From: Rhodospirillum sp.
GTDB lineage: Bacteria; Pseudomonadota; Alphaproteobacteria; Dongiales; Dongiaceae
Length of the DNA: 64,000 nucleotides
Assembly: GCA_013822765.1 (NCBI GenBank)
Contig: PNKY01000002.1
Span: 186,001-250,000, forward strand
Reading direction: 5' to 3'
Under the pieces are notes generated by a model. That model was not told the DNA's origin. It made no database searches and saw nothing but the letters and a program-made list of their open reading frames with translations. The translations under genes and the position numbers were made by a program. Of this stretch, positions 17,684-26,900 are shown one piece after another. The first letter of the stretch is position 1, and each line of letters begins with the position of its first letter.

Positions 17684-20600
17684 TCAAGCCGGCAGATGAG
17701 CCTGCTGATAGATGATGTCGGCCAGCGTCAGGCTGGGTGGGCCGACCAGCGATACAAGGTTGACGAAGTCGTCGCCGCCACCGTCGCTGTCGAATTGCAG
17801 GATCACGTTGGCGCCGGCGGGCTCGAACTTCAGGTAGCCCTCGGCGATCGGATCCGCCGAGAAGATGTCGAACTCCTGGAACAGGTCGTAGAGGTCGATC
17901 TTGTCCTTGCCGACCTCGAACCCGCTGATGAAGTCCTCCCCCAGCTGTGCCAGGGCGCCAGCGTTGTCCAGCTGATAGAGGAAGACGTCGTTGCCGGCGC
18001 CGCCACTCAACGTGTCATCACCCAGGCCGCCCTCGATCACGTCATCGCCATCGCCACCGTTCAGGGTGTCATTGCCGAGGCCGCCGGAAAGCAGGTCATT
18101 GCCGCCGGCGCCGATGATCTCGTCCTCGCCGACCGACCCGTTGATGACGTTGGCGAGGGCGTTGCCGGTGACGGTGATGCTGCCGACCTCCAGGTTCGCG
18201 TTCTCGATGTTGGCGCCGAGGTTGAGAGTGATGAGGGCGCGGATGGTGTCCGTGCCGCCGTTCGCGGCCTCCTGGATGACATCGCCGCTGTCCTCCACGT
18301 AGTAGGTGTCGTCGCCGGTGCCGCCGATCAGGAGATCGTCGCCGGCCTCGCCGAACAGCTCGTCATTGCCGGCGCCGCCCTTGAGCGTGTCGTTGCCGCT
18401 CAAGCCGCTCAGCAAGTCGTTGCCATTGCCGCCGTCGAGCTGGTCGTTGTCCTCATAGCCTACCAGGAAGTCGTCGCCGTCGCCGCCCAACAACGTATCG
18501 TTGCCCGCGAGACCGTGCAGGCTATCGTCGCCCGCCTTGCCGTCGAATTTATCGTTGCCCGCCCGGCCCTCGATGCCGTTGTCGAGCGCGTTGCCGTTGC
18601 CGACGTTGTTCGCCGCGGTCAGGAAGGTGAGGTCTTCGAGATTGGCGCCCAGCGTATACTTGGCGAGGGTGGTGATGACCTCCTCTTCAAGGCCTTCGTT
18701 GGCGTTTTCGATGATGATGTCGCCGATGTTGTCGACGTGATAGGTGTCGTTGCCCTTGCCGCCCTGCATGACATCCTTGCCGGTGCCGCCGTCAAGACGG
18801 TCGTTTCCCTCCGCGCCGATCAGCGTATCGTTGCTTTCGTTGCCATGCAGATCGTCACTGCCGGAGTTGCCTTTGAGCACGTTGGCGAGTTCGTTGCCTT
18901 CGAGGGTCGCGCCGATGCCGCTGAGCAGCGTCAGGTTCTCGATATTGGCGCCCAGAGTCATGCCGGTCAGGCTACGGATCTCGTCAATGCCTCCACCGAC
19001 CAGCTCAGTGATCGTATCTGCGCCGAACACGAGATAGACATCGTTGCCGGTGCCTCCGGTCATCGTGTCGCCGCCGATGCCGCCCTCGAGCGTATCGTTG
19101 CCGGCGTTGCCGATCAGCGTGTCGGCGCCGGCGTTGCCGATGAGCTCATTGTTGAGGTTGTTGCCGGTGAGAACGGCGCTGCCCATGTCCACATAACGCG
19201 CGTTCTCGACATTCAAGCCCTTGGTGGAAAGGTCGAAAGAGACAAAAGTCACGATGCTGTCGGTGCCCTGGCCGGCCGCCTCGGCCACCTGGTCCTGCGC
19301 GCCGTTGACGACGTAGAGATCGTTGCCCGCGCCGCCCTTCATCGTGTCATTGCCGTCCCCGCCGTCGAGGGTATCGTTGCCGGCGTCGCCGACCACTAGG
19401 TCATTGCCTTCCCCGCCTTCGAGCGTGTCGTTGCCGGCGCCGCCGATCAGGGTGTCCTCGCCTTCGTGACCGAGGATCTCGTCGTTGCCGGCCGCGCCGT
19501 CCAGCTTGTTGTCGCCGTCGAGGCCGCCGATGTGATTGTCGAGGGCATTGCCAGTGCCGTTGATGTTGCCGCTCGAGTTCAGGCTGAGGCGCTCGAGATT
19601 GGCGCCTAGCACATAGCTGACCGCCGAGACGACCAGGTCATTGCTGCCTTCCTTGGCGTTCTCAGTCACGCTGTCCTTAGCGCTGTCGACGAAATAGGTG
19701 TCGTTGCCCTGGCCGCCGGTCATCTTGTCGATTTCGGTTCCGCCATTCAGCGTGTCATTGCCCAATCCCCCGATCAGTGTGTCGTTGCCGACGCCGCCGG
19801 CCAGCTCATTGTCGCCGCTATTGCCGGTGAGGACGTTCGCGAACACGTTGCCGGTCGCATCGAGGCTGTCGCTGCCAAGCAGGGTGGCATTCTCGACGTT
19901 GGCCATCGCCGCCAGGCTGAGATTGAGAAAGATCTGCGAGCGGATCTCGTCGATGCCTTGGTCGAACTGCTCTGTAACTGTGTCCACGCCCTCGAGGACG
20001 TAGATATCGTTGCCCTTGCCGCCGATCAGGTGATTGGTGCCGAGGATGCCGCCTTCCAGCCAGTCGTTGCCGTCGAAGCCCTCTACCAGATCGTCGCCGT
20101 CGCCGCCCTTCACCACGTCGTTGCCGGCGCCGCCGGACACGATGTCGTTGCCGAGCCCGCCTTCGATCTGGTCGTTGCCGTTGCCGCCGCTGAGATCGTC
20201 GTTGCCGGCGCCGCCATCGATCGTGTCGTTGCCCTCGTCGCCGGAGGCAAGGTCGTTGCCGTCGCCGGCGATGATGGTGTCGTTGCCGCCACGGCCGCCA
20301 ATGACGTTGTTGCCGAAATTGCCGACCAGCTTGTTCGCGCCGTCGTTTCCGTGCAGCTTGAGGTCCCCCGTGCCCTCGAGAGAGCCGTTCTCGATGTTCT
20401 TGAAGGCGGCGGAGGCGAGGTCCAGATCCGCGATGACGTACACCGTGTCCGTTCCCTGGCCGGCCGCCTCGATCACCACGTCTCCGGCGTCGTAGGCGAT
20501 GTATTGGTCGTTGCCGGCGCCGCCTTGCATGGTGTCGTTGCCGGCGTCGCCAGCGAGATAGTCGTTGCCGGCGCCACCTTGTAGCGAGTCATTGTCGTTC

Positions 20601-23020
20601 CCCGCGAACACAACGTCGTTGCCGTCGCCGCCAAGGAGCGTGTCATTGCCGTCGTTGCCGTATAGGGAATCGTCGCCGCCCTTTCCGTCCAGCTTGTTGC
20701 CGAAGCTGTTGCCTATGATCGTGTTGCCGGCGGCGTTGCCGGTACCGCTGGCGTTACCGCCGAGGTCCAACAGGGTCAGGTTCTCGAAGTTGGCAGCGAG
20801 CGTAAAGCTGCGGAAGATGGAGACGGTGTCGATGCCCTCATTGGCCTTCTCGACGTATTTGTCACCCAGATCGGTGTCCTCGTAGCTGTCGTCGCCCTTG
20901 CCGCCGATCAGCAGATCATTGCCGGTGCCGCCCTGCAGCCGGTCATTGCCAACGCCACCGATCAGCGTGTCGTTGTTGGTGCCGCCGTTGAGGCTGTCGT
21001 TGCCCGCCGCGCCGGTGATGAGGTTGGCTTGTCCGTTGCCGTCGACGTCCTGCGAGCCGCCGAGCAGCGTGAAATTCTCCACGTGGTCGGCCATGAAGAA
21101 ACCGAAGATGCTTCGGATCTCGTCGATCCCCTGGCCCGCGGCCTCCGTGATCGTGTCTTCGTCAGTGGCTAGGTAGATATCGTTGCCGGCGCCGCCGGCC
21201 AACACGTCGGGGCCGGCTCCGCCGTCCAGCGTGTCGTTGCCGTCGCCACCGATCAGAGTGTCATCGCCATTGGCGCCGAGGATTTCGTTGTTGAGGGCGT
21301 TGCCGGTGACCTTGGTATTCGCGCTCGAGAAGATCAGCACCTTCTCGACGTGTTCACTGACGGCCGTGAGGTCGATCGAAATCCAGGTGCGAATCTGATC
21401 GATTCCCTGGCCCGCCTGCTCGACGATCTTGTCCCCCACTGCATCATAGATGTAGGTGTCATTGCCGGCGCCGCCTTCCATGACATCGTCGCCGGTTTCG
21501 CCATCGAGGTCGTCGTTGCCGGCTCCACCGACGAGGGTGTCGTTTCCCCCGCTGCCAAAGAGGCGATCGTTGCCGCCAAGACCCTCGAGCCTGTTCTTGC
21601 CGTCGCCGGCTCCCATGGCATTGTCCGCGGCATTGCCGGTGCCGTTGACGTCGTCATTGGTTTCAAGCGAGAGATCCTCGAAGTTCGCGCCGAGGATTGT
21701 CGTCACGTTGGTGACGATCATATCAGTGCCTTCGCCGGCCTTTTCCGTGACCTGGTCGAGTGCATCGACATAGTACGTATCGTCACCTTGGCCACCCACC
21801 ATGACGTCCTTGCCCTTGCCGCCGATCAAATCGTCATCGCCGGCCCCGCCATTGATCGTGTCGTTGCCGTCGGCGCCGTCCAGGCGGTTGGTGTTGCCGT
21901 TACCGGTCAGGACGTTGTCGAGCCCGTTGCCCGTGGCGGCGGCGTTCAACGTGCCGGTCAGGGTGATATTCTCGATACTGGCGAGGCTGGCGATCGCCAA
22001 GTTGACGTCGACGATGGAGCGGATCTCGTCCGTGCCCTCGTTCGCGAGCTCGGTGATCGCGTCGTGGCCGAAGTCGGCGACGTAGACGTCGTTGCCCTTG
22101 CCGCCGGCGAGCTGGTTGGTGTTCTCGCCGCCATTCAGCAGGTCGTCGCCATCGCCGCCGACGAGCGAGTCATTGCCGATGGCGCCATCGAGCGTATCGT
22201 TGCCATCGCCACCGGAGAGCGAATCGTTGCTGTTGCCACCATCCAGCTTGTCGTCGCCGATGCCGCCCGCAAGCGTGTCGTTGCCAAATCCGCCGATCAG
22301 CGTGTCGTTGCCGGCCGCGCCGTCCAGTGAGTCATTGCCGTTGGCGCCTTCGATGACATTGTTCAGTCCGTTGCCGGAACCCGTGGCGCCAACGTTGGTG
22401 AAGAAGGAGAGATTCTCGATGTTGGCGGCGGCGGCGACCGACAAGTCGAATGCGGATTCGGTGCTGATGGCGTCGATGCCTTGCCCGGCGAGCTCCACGA
22501 TCTTGTCACCGACGTCGAACAGGATGTAGGTGTCGTTGCCGACGCCGCCTTGCAGCTCCTCGCCGCCATCGCCGATCAGGATGTCGTCGCCGACGCCGCC
22601 TTGCAGCAGGTCCTTGCCGTCGCTGCCGGTCATGTGGTCGTTGCCCTTGCCGCCGATCAGCGTGTCGTTGCCGTTGTGGCCGACCATCTGGTCGTCGCCG
22701 TCGGCGCCATTCAGGACGTTGTCGAAGAGGTTGCCGATGAGGAAGTTGCGGCCGGCATTGCCGGTACCGTCGAGCGCGCCGCCGGCCAGCTCGAGAAACT
22801 CGACGTTAGCGGCCAGGGTGGTGGAGAAGGTGGAGACGACGTAGTCGAAGGTGCCTTTGTTGGCGAGCTCGGTGACGATGTCGCCGGCCTGGTCGATGAA
22901 ATACCGGTCGTTGCCGTCGCCGCCGCTCATTTTGTCGGCGCCGGTCAGACCGTTCAGTGTATCGTCATTAGCGGTGCCGGCGAGGGTGTCGTTGGCGGCA
23001 GTTCCGGTCACGATAGCCAT
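17684..23020 (-). CDS. Giant RTX calcium-binding repeat protein D (14 modules)
   Basis: This 1778-residue RTX protein opens MAIVTGTAANDTLAGTANDDTLNGL and closes with the type I secretion target region (FISGFEVGKDKIDLYDLF, then LTLADIIYQ). Its 14 modules show the clearest three-step order in the cluster. Modules 3, 6, 9 and 12 are EIRS-type (for example IDEIRSQIFLNLS...NVENATLLG). Modules 1, 4, 7, 10 and 13 are the TLGANxE type, and 2, 5, 8 and 11 the SFDL/DLDL type. The frame stays open 67 codons upstream, but that extension is Cys-rich and unlike any paralogue. ATG 23020 has GGAGAGCGCA before it and aligns with the other N-termini. Module 9 is followed by an insert (DWLEGGILGTNHLIGGKG). Confidence 0.9.
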   Translation of the reverse strand: MAIVTGTAANDTLAGTANDDTLNGLTGADKMSGGDGNDRYFIDQAGDIVTELANKGTFDYVVSTFSTTLAANVEFLELAGGALDGTGNAGRNFLIGNLFDNVLNGADGDDQMVGHNGNDTLIGGKGNDHMTGSDGKDLLQGGVGDDILIGDGGEELQGGVGNDTYILFDVGDKIVELAGQGIDAISTESAFDLSVAAAANIENLSFFTNVGATGSGNGLNNVIEGANGNDSLDGAAGNDTLIGGFGNDTLAGGIGDDKLDGGNSNDSLSGGDGNDTLDGAIGNDSLVGGDGDDLLNGGENTNQLAGGKGNDVYVADFGHDAITELANEGTDEIRSIVDVNLAIASLASIENITLTGTLNAAATGNGLDNVLTGNGNTNRLDGADGNDTINGGAGDDDLIGGKGKDVMVGGQGDDTYYVDALDQVTEKAGEGTDMIVTNVTTILGANFEDLSLETNDDVNGTGNAADNAMGAGDGKNRLEGLGGNDRLFGSGGNDTLVGGAGNDDLDGETGDDVMEGGAGNDTYIYDAVGDKIVEQAGQGIDQIRTWISIDLTAVSEHVEKVLIFSSANTKVTGNALNNEILGANGDDTLIGGDGNDTLDGGAGPDVLAGGAGNDIYLATDEDTITEAAGQGIDEIRSIFGFFMADHVENFTLLGGSQDVDGNGQANLITGAAGNDSLNGGTNNDTLIGGVGNDRLQGGTGNDLLIGGKGDDSYEDTDLGDKYVEKANEGIDTVSIFRSFTLAANFENLTLLDLGGNASGTGNAAGNTIIGNSFGNKLDGKGGDDSLYGNDGNDTLLGGDGNDVVFAGNDNDSLQGGAGNDYLAGDAGNDTMQGGAGNDQYIAYDAGDVVIEAAGQGTDTVYVIADLDLASAAFKNIENGSLEGTGDLKLHGNDGANKLVGNFGNNVIGGRGGNDTIIAGDGNDLASGDEGNDTIDGGAGNDDLSGGNGNDQIEGGLGNDIVSGGAGNDVVKGGDGDDLVEGFDGNDWLEGGILGTNHLIGGKGNDIYVLEGVDTVTEQFDQGIDEIRSQIFLNLSLAAMANVENATLLGSDSLDATGNVFANVLTGNSGDNELAGGVGNDTLIGGLGNDTLNGGTEIDKMTGGQGNDTYFVDSAKDSVTENAKEGSNDLVVSAVSYVLGANLERLSLNSSGNINGTGNALDNHIGGLDGDNKLDGAAGNDEILGHEGEDTLIGGAGNDTLEGGEGNDLVVGDAGNDTLDGGDGNDTMKGGAGNDLYVVNGAQDQVAEAAGQGTDSIVTFVSFDLSTKGLNVENARYVDMGSAVLTGNNLNNELIGNAGADTLIGNAGNDTLEGGIGGDTMTGGTGNDVYLVFGADTITELVGGGIDEIRSLTGMTLGANIENLTLLSGIGATLEGNELANVLKGNSGSDDLHGNESNDTLIGAEGNDRLDGGTGKDVMQGGKGNDTYHVDNIGDIIIENANEGLEEEVITTLAKYTLGANLEDLTFLTAANNVGNGNALDNGIEGRAGNDKFDGKAGDDSLHGLAGNDTLLGGDGDDFLVGYEDNDQLDGGNGNDLLSGLSGNDTLKGGAGNDELFGEAGDDLLIGGTGDDTYYVEDSGDVIQEAANGGTDTIRALITLNLGANIENANLEVGSITVTGNALANVINGSVGEDEIIGAGGNDLLSGGLGNDTLNGGDGDDVIEGGLGDDTLSGGAGNDVFLYQLDNAGALAQLGEDFISGFEVGKDKIDLYDLFQEFDIFSADPIAEGYLKFEPAGANVILQFDSDGGGDDFVNLVSLVGPPSLTLADIIYQQAHLPA

Positions 23021-23223
23021 TGCGCTCTCCACAGCTGCACATGCGGCAGCCAAGGAGATGCATGCACACGCCGAGGGTGCCGCGCCCACCGCGTATGAGG
23101 CTGTCCCGTGAAAGCGACCGGTCTGCGAAAGTTGCCCAATACCGAGGCGGGGTGCCGACCGGTCAGTCCCGCTTGTTGTTGTGATCCGCTCGCTTGCTCT
23201 TTTTATGATGAGCGGATGCACTC

Positions 23224-23277
23224 AGCTAATGTGGAATATGCAACAGAGTCAATCCGCAGAATGTGACATAGATCATA
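23224..23277 (-). promoter_or_regulatory. Candidate promoter of RTX D with CRP-like site
   Basis: On the minus strand, TTGACT (23247-23252) is followed after 17 bases by TTAGCT (23224-23229), a weak -10. Just upstream, TGTGA-CATAGA-TCATA (23262-23277) fits the CRP/FNR-family pattern with one mismatch and lies near -52 of the inferred start site. The translation start is about 200 bases downstream. Confidence 0.45.
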
Positions 23278-23386
23278 GCGAAAGCAATTTGCCGCCAACC
23301 GTGGCGGAACGTCCGCGCACTGCCGGCGGCCTTGGATGCGGCGCTCTCAGACCTGATCGACTGGTCGCACCAAATCGCTGGATTGG

Positions 23387-23505
23387 TTCCCCGTCACGGC
23401 TGAGCTAAGCTCAACCATCCCCGAGCGTCTGCGCGGTGTACTCGTGGATGCCCGGCTGGGCGTGACGGGGAAGGGATACGGCGCCCACGGGCTGAGCGGG
23501 CGCCG
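23387..23505. repeat. Composite intergenic palindromic element, copy R2
   Basis: The copy begins TTCCCCGTCACGGC and ends CGTGACGGGGAAGG (23387-23475). It is followed by an 8-bp hairpin CGGCGCCC/GGGCGCCG (23479-23486, 23498-23505) whose loop contains GGGCTGA, as in R1. It shares the 15-mer GAGCGTCTGCGCGGT at 23423-23437. Confidence 0.7.
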
Positions 23506-23521
23506 CCCCATCGCGAACTGA

Positions 23522-23650
23522 TTTCTCCCCGTCACGGTCGAGAAGGGGCTCGACTCATCCGTGAGCGTCTGCGCGGTCAAGCTCCCGGATCCCCAGAGGT
23601 CGGCGATCGGGCATGACGGGGAGGGAGCGGCAGCTTGGGGGGCGTGCCGC
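23522..23650. repeat. Composite intergenic palindromic element, copy R3
   Basis: TTTCTCCCCGTCACGG (23522-23537) to GCATGACGGGGAGGG (23611-23625), with a 6-bp hairpin GCGGCA/TGCCGC (23627-23632, 23645-23650). It shares the 15-mer at 23563-23577. It is directly adjacent to R2 in the same orientation. Confidence 0.7.
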
Positions 23651-23664
23651 CCATTCAGAAATCG

Positions 23665-23870
23665 AGTCAACGTGGTCGTGGCGATCATCGACGTCTCCAT
23701 GCGCCGTTCCGCGAACTGCATAGATGCCTCTGACGAAATAGATGCGGAACCGGCGCGGTCTCTTCTTGGATGGTGTCGATTCATATTCCGTTTCAAATTT
23801 TTGTGCTGCGCAGAGTCAATATGCATGAGGCTATCGGGTTGTCCGAGAGTCTCGTGTGACCTACATCACA
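23665..23870 (-). pseudogene. Orphan promoter and start region, possible remnant of a sixth RTX gene
   Basis: On the minus strand this region repeats the layout seen in front of RTX genes. It has a CRP-like dyad TGTGA-CCTACA-TCACA (23855-23870, exact consensus), an ATTGACTCTG box (23811-23820) identical to ten bases in the RTX D promoter, and GGAGAC (23693-23698) five bases before an ATG (23686-23688). The frame that follows (MIATTTLTRF) is not RTX and soon runs into element R3. The sequence just before R3 loosely resembles the end of gene C, so an internal deletion of a sixth gene is possible. The resemblance at the 3' side could instead belong to the repeat element itself. Confidence 0.35.
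23855..23870. promoter_or_regulatory. Consensus CRP-like palindrome
   Basis: TGTGA-CCTACA-TCACA matches TGTGA-N6-TCACA exactly. It lies 119 bases past the RTX E stop and over 800 bases upstream of RTX D, with no intact gene close by. Confidence 0.5.
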
Positions 23871-23988
23871 AGAACACGAATGATTGAACACGAGCGCGGC
23901 GCAGTGGTTGCGATCGTGCATTGCGCGCTTGGCACGAATGCCGTTGTAGCGACGCACATTTGTGCTCGGTGCGGAAGCGGATGCATCC

Positions 23989-26900
23989 CTACACGATGGA
24001 TGGCGATGGATAGAGCAGGTCGCTCAAACCGAGATTGGTGACTCCCTGCAGGGTCGCCAGCGTGACGAAGCCATTGCCGCCGCCGTCGCTGTCGAAGCCG
24101 AGGATAGTGTTTCCTCCGACCACCTCGATCTTCAAGAAGCCGTCACCGATCACGTCTTCCGAGTCGAATCCGAAATCCAGGAACAGGTCGACGAGGTCGA
24201 TCTTGTCCTTGCCGGCTTCGAACCCGATGATCAGGTCGCCGCCGAGGTTAGCGAGATCGGCCTGACCGCCCAGGCGATAGAGGAAAAGGTCGTTGCCAGC
24301 CCCACCGTTCAGTTGATCCGCGCCGAGACCGCCTTCGATCACATCATTGCCGTCGCCGCCGCCGACAGAGTCGTTGCCGGCCTGGCCGAACAGCGTGTCG
24401 GCGCCCTTGCCGCCGGCGATGGAATCGGCGCCACCGCCGCCAGCGACGAGGTTGTTGAGGTCATTGCCGGTGACGGTCGTGTTGCCGCCGGTGACCACAG
24501 CATTCTCGACGTTGGCGCCGAGTGTCAGGTTAACGCTGGTGAAGATGGTGTCGATGCCGCCGTTCACCGCCTCCTGCACGACATCGCCGCCGTCGGTGAC
24601 GGAGTAGGTGTCGTTGCCGGCTCCGCCGATCATGATGTCGTCTCCATCATCGCCGGACAGGTCGTCGTTGCCGGCGCCGCCGTTCAGCACGTCCCGGCCG
24701 GCATTGCCGCTCAGCACGTCATTCCCGGCGTCGCCGTTCAGCACGTCGTCGCCGTCATTTCCGACCAGGAAGTCGTTGCCGGTTCCGCCGAGCAGCGTGT
24801 CCTTGCCGGCGCCGCCATCCAGCAGGTCGTCGCCCTCGCGGCCGTCGAGCTTGTCGTCGCTGGCGCTTCCGATGATGTGGTTCGCCAGGCTGTTGCCGGT
24901 GCCGGTGACGGGGCCTGCCGCCTTGCCGAAATCGAGGTCCTCGAGATTGGCGCCGAGGGTGTAGGAGGCGAGGGCGGTGACGACGAGGTCGCGGCCCTCA
25001 TTGGCGTTCTCGATCACCTTGTCGGCGAGGCTGTCGACGATATAGGTGTCGTTGCCGGCGCCGCCCTTCATGGCATCGTTGCCGAGGCCACCCTCCAGCA
25101 GGTCGTTGCCGGCTCCACCCGACAGAATGTCATTGCCCGCGAGACCGTTCAGCCGGTTGTTGCCGCTGTTGCCAACCATCACGTTGGCCAGCGCGTTGCC
25201 GAGGCCGTCGATGCTGAGTGCGCCGGTGAGGGTGAGGTTCTCGATGTTGGCTGCCAGAATGTGGTCGGCGAGTCCGATGCGCACCTCGTCGATGCCCTCG
25301 CTGGCCAGCTCGATCAACGTGTCGGTGGTGCTCCTCAGGTCATAGACGTCGTTGCCCTTGCCGCCGCTGAGCAGGTTGGGGCCGGTCCCGCCATCCAGGT
25401 AGTCGTTGCCGTCGCCGCCGGTGAGGGTATCCTTTCCGTTGCCGCTGGATAGCGTGTCATTGCCGGCCTTCCCGTCGAGCGTGTTGTCGCCTTCTTCGGC
25501 GAGGAGGAAGTTGTTCAGGCCGTTGCCGATGATGATGTAGTTCTTTATCAAGCCGGCAACGACGTTCTCGACATGCGCGCCTTCGATGGATAGGTCGATG
25601 GAGCGCTCAGTCCGAATGGTGTCGTTGCCTTGCCCGGCCAGCTCGGTGACCTTGTCGCCGGCGTCGTCGACGAAGTAGGTGTCGTCGCCGGCGCCGCCGC
25701 TCATCGCGTCGTCGCCTTCCCCGCCGTTCAGAGTATCGTCGCCGGCGCCGCCGATCAGCGTATCGTCGCCGTTTTCGTCGTGGAGGAAGTCGTTGCCGGC
25801 GCCGCCATCCAGCCTGTTCGTTCCGAATCCGCCGAAGATCTCGTTGTCGAGGGCGTTTCCGGTGCCATCGACATCATCGCCGGTATCGAGGACAAGCTTT
25901 TCGAGATTCGCGCCGAGCGTGTAGCTGACGGTGGAAAAGACCGTATCGAAGCCTTCGTTGGTTTTTTCCCTGACGATATCCTTGGCGCTGTCGACGAAAT
26001 ACTCGTCGTTGCCTTTGCCGCCCTCCATCCGATCGTCGCCCGCTTCTCCATCCAGACTGTCGTTGCCGCCGCCGCCTCTCAAAACATCGTTGCCGCCGCT
26101 GCCTTCCAGGAAGTTGTCGCTGCCATTTCCCGTGATGACGTTGGCGCCATCGCTGCCGATCGCGCCCCAATTGCTGGTGCCCGTGAGCGTCAGATTTTCG
26201 ACATTGAGGTAGCTGGGCTCGCGGAGGTCGATGTTCCGATCCGCCCGGATTTCATCGATGCCTTCATTGGCGCCCTCGGCGATGGTGTTGGTGCCGACGC
26301 TGCCGAGCTCGTAGAGATCGTTGCCGGCCCTCCCGGCGAGCGCGTTGGTGCCGGCGCCGCCGTCCAGCACGTCGTTGCCGCCGCCGCCGGTCAGGGCGTC
26401 GTTGCCATTGCCGCCGGTGAGTGTGTCGTTGCCCGCGCCGCCGTCGATGAAGTCGTTGCCGATCCCGCCGTCCAGCGTGTCGTTGCCGATGCCGCCATCG
26501 ACCATGTCGTCGCCGTCGCCACCAAAAATCTCATCGTTCCCGCCTTCGCCGCGCAGATTGCTCACGCCCTCGTTGCCGAAGATGAAATTGTTGCCGGCGT
26601 TGCCGGAACCGTTCAGGGCGCCGGCGCCGACCAGCAGCAGGTCCTCGATGTTGGCGAAGGCCTTGTCGGCAAGGTCGACATCGATCCTGGCGACCACGGT
26701 GTCGATCCCTTGCCCGGCTGCTTCCGTTACCTTATCGGCGCCGCTGTCCACGTGGTACACATCGTTGCCGGCGCCGCCGGCCATCACGTCGCCGCCGATC
26801 CCGCCGAACAAGGAGTCGCCGCCGCCTCCACCCAGCAGCGTGTCGCTGCCTTCGCCACCGTCCAGCCTGTCGTCGCCTTCCTTGCCATCGAGGACGTTGT

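Larger units (their letters stand above)
23021..23988. other. 968-bp intergenic region between RTX D and RTX E
   Basis: This is the longest gap in the array. Read in the minus direction from the RTX E stop it holds a consensus CRP-like dyad, a TTGACT box and a Shine-Dalgarno/ATG (remnant region), two composite palindromic elements (R3, R2), then a second CRP-like dyad and TTGACT box in front of RTX D. The open frames here cross the palindromes and look non-coding. Confidence 0.6.

Noticed and set aside
23021..23221. 67-codon N-terminal extension of RTX D
   Set aside because: Cys-containing, unlike any paralogue, and interrupted by a clear GGAGAG ribosome site before the ATG at 23020 that aligns with the other RTX starts.
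23347..23826. 159-codon minus frame in the D-E spacer
   Set aside because: It runs through palindromic elements R2 and R3, and the product has no recognisable composition. Only its internal ATG at 23688 with GGAGAC is of interest.
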